A model generated the notes under the pieces. It did not search any database. It was not told the DNA's origin and was given only the letters and a program-made list of their open reading frames with translations. A program made the translations under genes and the position numbers. This document shows, one piece after another, positions 1 through 7,041 of a stretch of DNA of 8,059 bases (position 1 is the stretch's first letter; every line of letters begins with the position of its first letter). Origin of the DNA: Candidatus Aminicenantota bacterium (lineage in GTDB: Bacteria > Acidobacteriota > Aminicenantia > JAMOAD01); contig JALXDT010000049.1 of the NCBI GenBank assembly GCA_027070475.1, positions 1-8,059 on the forward strand. The letters are read 5' to 3'.

Positions 1-45
1 ATATAATACTTTATACCTTTTTTCTTAAAAATGCAAGTTTTTTTT

Positions 46-2130
46 CTAATTTTTAAATTTTATTAAATTTCTTATCCTATCTTCTGTTTTGAAGGGGGGC
101 TTTCCTCCGCCTAAATATTTGTGGAACCACTCAAGGTGAGCATTGTAATAAACGGGCATTGATTTTATATAGTTGGGCCAATGTCCGTCATTCTTGAATA
201 TGATCAGAGCCGAAGGAACATTCATTGATTGAAGGTCAGTGAAAAATTGCAAACTCTGTGTATAGGGGACTCTATAATCCCTTTCCCCTGTAATCACAAG
301 GCATGGGGTTTTAAAGTTTTTAACATAGCTTGAAGGCGAAAACCTTTTGTAGAGTTCAGGGTTTTGCCACGGGGTTCCTTTCATCTCCCATTCTGGAAAC
401 CATAACTCTTCTGTTGCTCCGTGCATTGATCTAAGGTCATAAACTCCCATCATAGCAACCATTGCTTTAAATCTATCACTATGTCCTTCAAGCCACATAA
501 TCGCATAACCGCCCCAGGACCAGCCCATAGCACCCATTCTGTTTTTGTCAACATAGGGTAAGTTTGAAAGATAATCTGTAACCTTTTCAAGATCCACCAT
601 TACCTTTCCTCCCCAATCTCCTGATATAGCTTCCACAAACTTTTGGCCATAACCGGGAGAGCCATGGGGATTGGCGTAGGCTACAATATAACCGGCTCCG
701 GGATAGATCTGCCAGTCACCCCTGAAAGAATCAGCCCACATCTGCTGAGGTCCACCATGAATATTTAGAATTAATGGATATTTTTTGTTTTTATCAAAAT
801 TGTGGGGTTTGATAATAAAAACATGAATATTTGCTCCATCGACTCCATTCACCCAATGTTCCTCAACAGGCCTGATATCATAATTTTTAACTATTTCATC
901 ATTAAAAGATGTGAGCTTAACAAGGTTTTTCCCGATTCTATATTTGTAAATTTCGACCGGTTCATTGACAGATGTTCTTGTGAGAATAAAACTTTTTCCA
1001 TCAGGGGTTATTTCAAACTCTCTAATAGCCTTTGCATCCAATATCTTATTAATCTTATTATTCTTTAAATTAACTTTGTAAATAGGGTAGTGTCCTTTTT
1101 CTTCAACCTTGAAATATATATATTTTGAATCCGGAGACCAAACAAAATCATCTATCCAATTATCAATTCCTTTTGAAAGAATTCTCTTTTTTCCTGTCTT
1201 TTTATCATATATTGCAAGCCTGAATAGATCAGATTCATATCCGGGAATTTTTTGCATTAAATAGGCAATATATCTTCCGTTGGGAGAATATTTCGGATGA
1301 CCGTCAAAAGCTTTGTTATCACAGGTTATGCATTTTAACTTTTTTGTTTTGAGGTTTAAGAGAAACAGATCATTGTTTGTTGATCTTGAAAGATCCTTAT
1401 CAAAATTACTTACCACACATAATTCATTTTTGTCAGGAGAAATAGCATAACCTTTATCCCCTGAAAGAGAAAAGGGAGGAAAATCATGCTTTCCAGGTGT
1501 TAGATCCTCAAACTTATTATCTTTGAAATTATAGGCTATTATGTGTGTATATTTCCAATCTCTGTAAAAGGTCCAGTGCCTGTAAAGTAGTGATGTGGCA
1601 TAGTGAGCCTGAACAGGCCCTTTGGATAGTTTATCAGATAGTTTTTTATTGCATTTTATATTTGCTTTGCATTCGGGAAAAACCGAGGATGTAAAGATTA
1701 AAAGATTATTGTTTACAAATTCAGGATTTCCTATTCCCTGAGGAAAAGATAAAACCTTTTGCGCTTCCCCTCCGAAAATATTTATCTTATAGAGTTTTAC
1801 ATCTTTATCTCTTGAACTGAGAAAGTATAGATATTTGCTATTGGGGGCCCAAAACGGGGAATAATCACTTTTTTTATTATAGGTTAATCTTTTTGTTTTT
1901 GAATTTCTAAGGTTTAATATGTAAATATCACTATTTTTTTCCGCTTTCTTAAGATTATACTTTGTAACCGTAAAAGCTAAAAAATTTCCATCCGGGGAGA
2001 GAGTAATGCTTCCCACAGATTTTAGTTTATATAGCTCAAAAAGAGTAAATGGCTTTTTAAAGCTTGTTGAAAAAAGTGATAAGCTTAAAATAAGAATGAT
2101 AGAAAAAATAATACCACTTTTTTTTAACAT
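46..2130 (-). CDS. Exported S9-family serine peptidase (DPP5 / acylaminoacyl-peptidase-like)
   Basis: Product of 694 residues from the start chosen here. The longest frame begins with an ATG at 2142, but that ATG has no SD, whereas GGAGG at 2136-2140 lies 5 bases before the ATG at 2130. The protein then opens with a standard signal peptide: MLKKSG, then a hydrophobic core of about 15 residues (IIFSIILILSLSLFS). There is no lipobox Cys, so a periplasmic or secreted soluble enzyme is likely. Residues about 30-410 form a TolB/PD40-type beta-propeller with repeated SPDG-like turns (at about 45, 95, 231, 282, 332 and 375). The C-terminal alpha/beta-hydrolase domain has the oxyanion motif HGGP (458-461), nucleophile Ser538 in GWSWGG, Asp618 in GERDYRVP and His650 in DGHWP, a complete catalytic triad. 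The family releases dipeptides or acylated residues from short peptides. The segment SLLYRHW resembles DPP5-type proteins, but exact specificity is inferred. It follows rpoD by 46 bases, possibly in the same transcript. Confidence 0.92.
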   Translation of the reverse strand: MLKKSGIIFSIILILSLSLFSTSFKKPFTLFELYKLKSVGSITLSPDGNFLAFTVTKYNLKKAEKNSDIYILNLRNSKTKRLTYNKKSDYSPFWAPNSKYLYFLSSRDKDVKLYKINIFGGEAQKVLSFPQGIGNPEFVNNNLLIFTSSVFPECKANIKCNKKLSDKLSKGPVQAHYATSLLYRHWTFYRDWKYTHIIAYNFKDNKFEDLTPGKHDFPPFSLSGDKGYAISPDKNELCVVSNFDKDLSRSTNNDLFLLNLKTKKLKCITCDNKAFDGHPKYSPNGRYIAYLMQKIPGYESDLFRLAIYDKKTGKKRILSKGIDNWIDDFVWSPDSKYIYFKVEEKGHYPIYKVNLKNNKINKILDAKAIREFEITPDGKSFILTRTSVNEPVEIYKYRIGKNLVKLTSFNDEIVKNYDIRPVEEHWVNGVDGANIHVFIIKPHNFDKNKKYPLILNIHGGPQQMWADSFRGDWQIYPGAGYIVAYANPHGSPGYGQKFVEAISGDWGGKVMVDLEKVTDYLSNLPYVDKNRMGAMGWSWGGYAIMWLEGHSDRFKAMVAMMGVYDLRSMHGATEELWFPEWEMKGTPWQNPELYKRFSPSSYVKNFKTPCLVITGERDYRVPYTQSLQFFTDLQSMNVPSALIIFKNDGHWPNYIKSMPVYYNAHLEWFHKYLGGGKPPFKTEDRIRNLIKFKN

Positions 2131-2135
2131 TTTTT

Positions 2136-2140
2136 CCTCC
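2136..2140 (-). promoter_or_regulatory. Ribosome binding site deciding the start of the S9 peptidase
   Basis: GGAGG, then five As, then ATG at 2128-2130. The ATG at 2140-2142 overlaps this SD and has only AT-rich sequence upstream, so the downstream ATG is preferred. This removes four residues (MEEK) and gives a typical signal-peptide N-terminus. Confidence 0.8.
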
Positions 2141-2176
2141 ATATTTGAATTAATAGTCTTTATTTTGTTTTAAAAA

Positions 2177-3973
2177 TTAATTAACTCCCTGTTTCTCCAT
2201 ATTTGTTTCTACACTTACTTCTGTGTTTTTTCCCTCTTTTTCCTGCTTTTTTTTCCTCTTTCTACTTCTATCCTTTTTCTGAATAGGTTTTCCCGTATAA
2301 TAGTTGAGAAAATCCTTTATAGCATCAATTTTAGCTGATTGCTTAAGTTTTCTTAAGGCTTTTGCCTCTATCTGTCTGATTCTTTCCCTTGTGACATTGA
2401 GGTCTCTTCCCACCTCTTCAAGTGTATGTTCTTTTGCATCTCCAAGTCCAAATCTCATTTTAAGAACATTTGCTTCTCTGTCTGTTAGGATTTTTAAAAG
2501 TTCATCTATCTTTTCACTCAAACTGCTGTGAACAACTGTTTCGGACGGTGGGGCATCATTTTCATCAGAGATAAAATCTCCGAGGTGTGAGTTCTCCTCT
2601 TCTCCTATTGGTGTTTCAAGGGAAACAGGGTCCTGCGAGATTTTCATTATTTTTCTAACCTTTTCGACAGGAATCTCCATCTCTCTTGCAATCTCTTCAG
2701 GTTTAGGCTCTCTTCCCTCTTTTTGGAGAAGTCTTCTTGCAGTTCTATTCATTCTGTTTATTGTTTCTATCATGTGAACTGGAATTCTTATTGTTCTTGC
2801 CTGATCCGCTATGGCTCTTGTGATAGATTGTCTTATCCACCATGTAGCATATGTGGAAAATTTGTATCCCTTTTTGTATTCAAATTTTTTGACAGCTTTC
2901 ATCAATCCTATGTTTCCTTCCTGAATTAGATCAAGAAATTGAAGTCCCTGATTTGTATATTTTTTTGCAATGGAAACAACTAATCTCAAATTTGATTCAA
3001 CCAATTTTCTCTTTGCCGCTTCAAGGTCCCTCTGGGCGGTTCTTACAATTTCAAGGGATTTTTTTGTTTGATTCAAAGTTGTGCCCTCTTCTATTTCAAA
3101 ATCTCTGAGCTGCTTTTTCAAATCTTTTTTCTCCAGCTCAAGTCTTTTCTTTTCTTTGGGATCTTTTGTATCTTTTATCTTTTCATCTATCTCTTTAATC
3201 TCTTTTTCGAGTCTTTCAAGCTCTCTGGCTTTTTTCTTTAGGATTTTAACCAGCCTGTTTATCGTATTCATGTTTAAATTAAGATCACTGAATATTTTTG
3301 AAACTTTCAGGAAGATTCTTTCTATCTCTTTTTTGTTTTCTCCTTTGTGTCCTTCTCTTAAAAGTTTTTCAAGCTTTTCTCTTAAATTATCTATCTCATA
3401 AGTTTTGTCTAAAAAAGCCCTTTGCTGTTCCTCTATCTTGCTGCCTTCCTCATCATCCTCATCAATAAATTCAATCACCTTTGAAAAGGTTGTTTCTCCG
3501 TTGAGGATTTCATCTCTTATCTTAGAGAGTTCTTTCATAACAATTAAGGATCTTGAAAGTCCTCTTATTATTTTGTTCCTTGATTTTTCAATTCTTTTTG
3601 CAATAACAACTTCACCTTCTCGTGTTAAGAGGGGGGTATCTCCCATCTCTTTCAAATAAAGTTTGACGGGATCAACTTCACCTTCACTTACCATTATTTT
3701 CTCACCTTTAACGGTTTTCCCGTCAAGGTCAATATCTCCCTCACTCTTTTCAAGGGATTCAAACCCTTCTATATCAACTCCATTATCATTAAAAACATTC
3801 TCAATTGCTTTATATTCATTTTCCTGTGTGGGGTCAACTATTTCCGAAAGTTCATCATAGAAAATATAACCCCTTAATTTCCCTTTTTTAAGAAGTTTCT
3901 CCAATTCTTTTAACTTTTCTTTTGATTTTATTATCTTTTTTACTTCATCTGAGATGAACACTTTATCTTCCAT
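2177..3973 (-). CDS. rpoD: RNA polymerase primary sigma factor RpoD (sigma-70)
   Basis: Product of 598 residues with all primary-sigma regions. Region 1.1 is at about 10-70 (KGKLRGYIFYDELSEIV). Region 1.2 starts at DPVKLYLKEMG (101-111). A non-conserved region spans about 131-310 and holds a highly charged, probably coiled-coil stretch at 245-295. Regions 2.1 to 2.4 are at about 320-400, with ESNLRLVVSIAKKY, DLIQEGNIGLMKAV and the -10 element contact FSTYATWWIRQSITRAI. Region 3 includes IRIPVHM. Region 4 is at about 490-545, with MRFGLG and the -35-binding helix-turn-helix LEEVGRDLNVTRERIRQIEAKALRKL. The domain normally ends near DFLNYY (554-559). Here some 40 further residues follow, rich in Lys and Arg (RSRKRKKKQ around 570-577) and then acidic/polar, which is unusual. 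The ATG at 3973 is fixed by a strong SD (GAGGAGGT) in the last dnaG codons. Expression is probably coupled to dnaG from the promoter at 5725-5752. Confidence 0.97.
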   Translation of the reverse strand: MEDKVFISDEVKKIIKSKEKLKELEKLLKKGKLRGYIFYDELSEIVDPTQENEYKAIENVFNDNGVDIEGFESLEKSEGDIDLDGKTVKGEKIMVSEGEVDPVKLYLKEMGDTPLLTREGEVVIAKRIEKSRNKIIRGLSRSLIVMKELSKIRDEILNGETTFSKVIEFIDEDDEEGSKIEEQQRAFLDKTYEIDNLREKLEKLLREGHKGENKKEIERIFLKVSKIFSDLNLNMNTINRLVKILKKKARELERLEKEIKEIDEKIKDTKDPKEKKRLELEKKDLKKQLRDFEIEEGTTLNQTKKSLEIVRTAQRDLEAAKRKLVESNLRLVVSIAKKYTNQGLQFLDLIQEGNIGLMKAVKKFEYKKGYKFSTYATWWIRQSITRAIADQARTIRIPVHMIETINRMNRTARRLLQKEGREPKPEEIAREMEIPVEKVRKIMKISQDPVSLETPIGEEENSHLGDFISDENDAPPSETVVHSSLSEKIDELLKILTDREANVLKMRFGLGDAKEHTLEEVGRDLNVTRERIRQIEAKALRKLKQSAKIDAIKDFLNYYTGKPIQKKDRSRKRKKKQEKEGKNTEVSVETNMEKQGVN

Positions 3974-5699
3974 TTATGACCTCCTCTATATTTAATTTAT
4001 CTAAAATTGCCACTAATTTTATTTTTTCTTTTAAAATTTTTTTAAGCTCATCCGAATCTCCATTTTTTTCTTTCTCTTTTAATATTTTGTTTAAATGCTC
4101 TATTTTTGTTTCTATGTATTTTGCTTTCAGTAAATTTAAAGCTGCTGAAAAATCCTGTTCAGAGTAAAAATCTTCTTTATTGAAAACTATGGAATAAAGG
4201 ATTTTTAACTCATTTTCGTTTAAAAACTTATTAAGGCTTTCTTCAAATGATTCACTGTTAATATCTTTGCTTTTTATTATCGATCTTACTAAGGATGGAT
4301 ATTGGAAAAAATCAAAGTATTCTTCTCTAAGTTCGGTAAGATAAGGCTTTACCAATTCAAAAGGTGTATTGTAGAGAAAATTTATAATTATTTTTTCAAA
4401 AAGATCTATATCAGCTTCAATTTTTTTTGTATTCTCGTCAATTCTTTTGTTCTTGAACCTTTTTTTGTTAATAATATCTCTCAAATATTGACTTGAAACA
4501 TTGAGCATATCCGATGCTTCATTTATATATTCATCAAGAAAGATGGCATCATCTATTTTTATTAAGATATTAGCTATGCTTTCTATGGCTTTTTTCTTTT
4601 TAACAGGATCGGAGATTTTCTTTTCTCCTATGTAGAAATGAATGGGAGTAAAAGGTTTTTTCAGCTTATTGATTAACCCATCCTTTCCGTATTTTTTTAT
4701 AAAATCATCCGGATCCAAACCCTTTTCTCCTCTGAATATTTCGATGTATATCCCCGCTTCAAACAGGATAGGGAATGCTCTTTTTATGGCATTAATGCCC
4801 GCTGAATCAAAATCATAAAATATTATCACTTTATCCGTGAATTTTTTCAGAAGATAGGCTTGCTCGACAGTTAAGGATGTTCCAAGGGAGGCAACTACAT
4901 TTTTTACTCCATGATGATAGAGTGAAATCAGATCAAAATACCCCTCAACTAAAATAGCAAACTCTTCCTCTCTTATAAATTTTTTTGTTAAATTGAGCCC
5001 GAATAGAGAGTTTCTCTTTTTGTAAACAGGAGTATCAGGAGAGTTTTTGTATTTAGGCATCTCATCTCCTATACTCCTTCCCCCGAAAGCCAAGGTTCTG
5101 TCAGAAATGCTCATAATAGGAATAATTATTCTATTTTTCATAAAAGGAATAAGTCTATTATTCTGTTTTACAAAATTCCCGCTTCTTATAAGAATATTCA
5201 GAGGATAGTTTTTTATATTTTCCGGATATAAGTTGATATTTTCAGGCGCAAAACCAAGCTTAAACTCTTTTATGGTTTCATCGGAAAAACCCCTCACCTC
5301 TTTTAAATATCTGTAAGCATCTTTACCAGAGTCTGAGTAAAGAGCCTTTTGATAGAATTCAAGTATGGATTGATTGAAGTTATAAATATCATTTTCTATT
5401 TTTGAACCTTTGTATTTTTTCTTTGGAAGATCAATATTGTATTCTTTTGCAAGATATTCTATAGCTTCACCGAAAGATAGTTTTTCTATTTCCATTATAA
5501 ATGTTATTATGTCTCCACCTTTACCACATCCGAAACAGTGAAAAAGTTTTTGATCAGGATCTACACTAAAGGATGGTGTTTTTTCATTGTGAAATGGGCA
5601 GAGTCCTACAAAGGATCTTCCACTTTTCTTTAAATTAGTGTATTTACTGACTAATTCCACAAAATCAATTTTCTCTTTTATTAAATCAACAGAATTCAT
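3963..5699 (-). CDS. dnaG: DNA primase DnaG
   Basis: Product of 578 residues, normal for bacterial primase (E. coli 581). It synthesises the RNA primers for replication at the fork with the DnaB helicase. The N-terminal CHC2 zinc domain has Cys34, His37, Cys55 and Cys58 (CPFH and CFGC). The RNA-polymerase-type basic segment includes FGGRSIGDEMPKYKNSP (205-221) and VYKKRNSLFGL. The TOPRIM catalytic centre has the Glu of EGYFD (252-256), DFDSAG (296-301; usual form DGDxAG or DSDxAG) and GLDPDD (327-332). The final 150 or so residues are a divergent helical, lysine-rich domain in the position of the helicase-binding domain. The ATG at 5699 has GGAG at 5704-5707 with a short spacer. A strong promoter lies immediately upstream. 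The stop codon lies inside the start of rpoD (11-base overlap), giving the dnaG-rpoD part of the classical macromolecular synthesis operon without rpsU. Confidence 0.97.
   Translation of the reverse strand: MNSVDLIKEKIDFVELVSKYTNLKKSGRSFVGLCPFHNEKTPSFSVDPDQKLFHCFGCGKGGDIITFIMEIEKLSFGEAIEYLAKEYNIDLPKKKYKGSKIENDIYNFNQSILEFYQKALYSDSGKDAYRYLKEVRGFSDETIKEFKLGFAPENINLYPENIKNYPLNILIRSGNFVKQNNRLIPFMKNRIIIPIMSISDRTLAFGGRSIGDEMPKYKNSPDTPVYKKRNSLFGLNLTKKFIREEEFAILVEGYFDLISLYHHGVKNVVASLGTSLTVEQAYLLKKFTDKVIIFYDFDSAGINAIKRAFPILFEAGIYIEIFRGEKGLDPDDFIKKYGKDGLINKLKKPFTPIHFYIGEKKISDPVKKKKAIESIANILIKIDDAIFLDEYINEASDMLNVSSQYLRDIINKKRFKNKRIDENTKKIEADIDLFEKIIINFLYNTPFELVKPYLTELREEYFDFFQYPSLVRSIIKSKDINSESFEESLNKFLNENELKILYSIVFNKEDFYSEQDFSAALNLLKAKYIETKIEHLNKILKEKEKNGDSDELKKILKEKIKLVAILDKLNIEEVINGR
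3980..3987 (-). promoter_or_regulatory. rpoD ribosome binding site inside the 3' end of dnaG
   Basis: GAGGAGGT sits 6 bases before the rpoD ATG (3971-3973) and is read at the same time as Glu-Glu-Val codons near the dnaG C-terminus. Ribosomes finishing dnaG stop 11 bases inside rpoD, which suggests coupled translation. Confidence 0.85.
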
Positions 5700-5724
5700 T
5701 TCTCTCCGTTAAAAAAGACAATAC

Positions 5725-5752
5725 AATATAGGCTTTTTTTAAATTTTGTCAA
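5725..5752 (-). promoter_or_regulatory. Sigma-70-type promoter of dnaG-rpoD
   Basis: On the minus strand, a perfect -35 hexamer TTGACA (5747-5752) is followed after 16 bases by TATATT (5725-5730), a 5-of-6 match to TATAAT. The predicted start of transcription is near 5718, giving a leader of about 19 bases that holds the dnaG ribosome binding site. The flanks are very AT-rich. It lies in the 71-base gap between the glycosyltransferase stop and dnaG, the longest gap in the window. Seen directly as sequence; promoter activity is inferred. Confidence 0.72.
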
Positions 5753-5770
5753 TACTTAATATTTGATCAC

Positions 5771-7021
5771 CTAAAAAAAGAAAAAGCCTCCCTGCTTTCT
5801 TTTACATTCATCCCATCTTTCAATTAAATAGTATTTCTCCTTTTCAAATATTCTTGTGATATTTTCAAGATATTCTTCAGAATCTTTTGTATCCATATTT
5901 ATTGTTTTATTAACATAGGTTAGAACTCTTGAATGGTAGAAAGGAATCAAGGATTCCATTAATTTCTGCCTGTCAATCACATCATTTCTATATGCAACAG
6001 CATAGTTGAATATTATTCTTGACCATAACCAGGAGGGATAATAAAATTTATTTGCTTTGTCGGTTTCCAGAAGTTTTTCCACTTCCTGCTTTTCTGCTAT
6101 GGGTAAAATCTCATGCCATATATCTTTGTATTTTTTATATCCATCCTTGAAACTTTTAAAGAGTGCATCAATATCAACTTTTATTTCTGGGGGCTCTCCA
6201 TTAATCCCCAAACCAAATCCATATATGCTACTTGGTCTACTCTTAAATGTATCTTTCCAGAAATATTCAAAATCAATCATAAGATCAAAGAGAGTTGATA
6301 CAACCTCTATGAACATCTTTGAAAGATGCTTTGAAGGATCCTTTACCCTATGAATCTTAGGGCTTCCCAAAAAAGCTTGTGATACATTGAATCTGCGGGC
6401 TATTGCAATTGTTGTCATCCAGATATCAATCCCGAAATTTGCTGTTTTTTCATTCCATAGCTTTTCTGAGAGGAATGCTCTTGCCAATTTACCGGAAAAT
6501 CCAAAATCTCCACCTATAGGCTGTCTGACCCTTAAACCGAAGAGTGTTCTCAACATAGGGTAGGAGATATGATTTGTTATTGTTCCATCATACTTGTGCC
6601 TGACATAGATAGGTGTAATATAATCAACTCCAGCAAAGAGAGGTTCTCCTAAATATCTTACCCACTGTGGGGTAATGCTCTTTAGATCAGCATCAACCAC
6701 TATGACAGCCTTTGCATTTAGCTCAACCGCAGCTCTGAAAAGATTCATTAAATTGTTTCCTTTTCCTTTAACTCCTTCGGGAGTTGAGATATAGACTTTC
6801 GGTATTCTTGTAGGAGTGTTTAGAAAAGCATCTTTTGTGTTGTCAGGGGAATTGTTGTCAACATTGATTATTACGGATTTTTTGTCAGGGAAATACTCCT
6901 CAAGTCCTCTGCTTACAATATCAGTGGGAAAAGCAATATTATCAGCTTCATTGTAGGATGGGATTCCTACAATAAGCTCTGCTTCTCTTACATTTTGGGG
7001 ATTTTTAATGATTGAATTCAA
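5771..7021 (-). CDS. GT-A fold glycosyltransferase, related to glucosyl-3-phosphoglycerate / mannosylglycerate synthases
   Basis: Product of 416 residues with no signal peptide or membrane helix, so probably cytoplasmic. The N-terminal GT-A domain shows IPSYNEADNI (20-29), a nucleotide-contact aspartate in NVDNNSPDNT (53-62), GKGNNLMN (86-93), the metal-binding DAD (110-112), QPIGGDFGFSG (167-177), FGIDIWMT (196-203) and His224 in KIHRVKDPSKH. In mannosylglycerate synthase (GT78) and glucosyl-3-phosphoglycerate synthase (GT81), a DxD-like motif, a P(L/I)xGE/D segment, a GxxI/D helix and a metal-coordinating His occur in this same order. I infer a retaining transferase using an NDP-sugar and perhaps a glycerate-type acceptor. 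Residues 240-416 form a likely helical C-terminal part. The start is TTG at 7021: AGGAGG lies 6 bases upstream, an in-frame stop lies seven codons upstream, and the next Met (92) would remove the sugar-nucleotide site. The C-terminus is GGFFFF. Donor and acceptor are not proven; a generic GT2 call is the fallback. Confidence 0.8.
   Translation of the reverse strand: MNSIIKNPQNVREAELIVGIPSYNEADNIAFPTDIVSRGLEEYFPDKKSVIINVDNNSPDNTKDAFLNTPTRIPKVYISTPEGVKGKGNNLMNLFRAAVELNAKAVIVVDADLKSITPQWVRYLGEPLFAGVDYITPIYVRHKYDGTITNHISYPMLRTLFGLRVRQPIGGDFGFSGKLARAFLSEKLWNEKTANFGIDIWMTTIAIARRFNVSQAFLGSPKIHRVKDPSKHLSKMFIEVVSTLFDLMIDFEYFWKDTFKSRPSSIYGFGLGINGEPPEIKVDIDALFKSFKDGYKKYKDIWHEILPIAEKQEVEKLLETDKANKFYYPSWLWSRIIFNYAVAYRNDVIDRQKLMESLIPFYHSRVLTYVNKTINMDTKDSEEYLENITRIFEKEKYYLIERWDECKRKQGGFFFF
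5772..5803 (-). terminator. Possible weak intrinsic terminator overlapping the end of the glycosyltransferase gene
   Basis: On the minus strand, AAAAGAAAGC (5794-5803), a six-base loop AGGGAG (5788-5793) and GCTTTTTC (5780-5787) can form an imperfect stem, followed by seven Ts (5773-5779). Only two pairs are G-C and one is a G-U wobble, so the stem is weak though the U-tract is long. It lies inside the last codons of the gene (encoding KRKQGGFFFF) and just before the dnaG promoter, a sensible place for a boundary. Confidence 0.33.
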
Positions 7022-7027
7022 GCTTAA

Positions 7028-7033
7028 CCTCCT
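7028..7033 (-). promoter_or_regulatory. Ribosome binding site fixing a TTG start (glycosyltransferase)
   Basis: AGGAGG is placed 6 bases before the TTG at 7019-7021. With an in-frame stop at 7043-7045 and the first internal Met only at residue 92, beyond the nucleotide-binding motif, this SD decides the TTG as start. Confidence 0.85.
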
Positions 7034-7041
7034 ATATTTGG

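Noticed and set aside
1..45. Terminator or downstream promoter after the S9 peptidase.
   Set aside because: The segment is A/T-rich with A and T runs, but I find no GC-containing stem. A TTGCAT...TATAAA pair has a 15-base spacer and is too weak to call without the next gene.
802..1068. Plus-strand open frame of 88 codons opposite the S9 peptidase.
   Set aside because: It lies wholly inside a gene with a complete catalytic domain and conserved motifs on the other strand. It has no SD and no recognisable motif.
2143..2176. Possible promoter for the S9 peptidase in the gap after rpoD.
   Set aside because: Only a TATTAA-like -10 can be seen, with no acceptable -35 at 15-19 bases. AT-rich gaps give such matches by chance.
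3081..3860. Plus-strand Ser/Phe-rich open frames opposite rpoD.
   Set aside because: They mirror the Lys/Glu-rich minus-strand gene, have low-complexity Ser/Leu/Phe composition and no recognisable domain; they are antisense shadows.
5066..5100. DnaG TOPRIM reads DFDSAG rather than DGDxAG (encoded near 4797-4814); considered a sign of altered catalysis.
   Set aside because: The two aspartates and the AG are kept, and the middle residue varies among primases (for example DSD in many). Together with EGYFD and DPDD the site appears intact.
7014..7025. GAATTC directly followed by AAGCTT looks like a cloning polylinker (EcoRI-HindIII).
   Set aside because: It lies at the start of an intact gene, between a native-looking SD and coding sequence that continues in frame. 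There is no vector-like sequence on either side, so it is a chance combination in AT-rich DNA.
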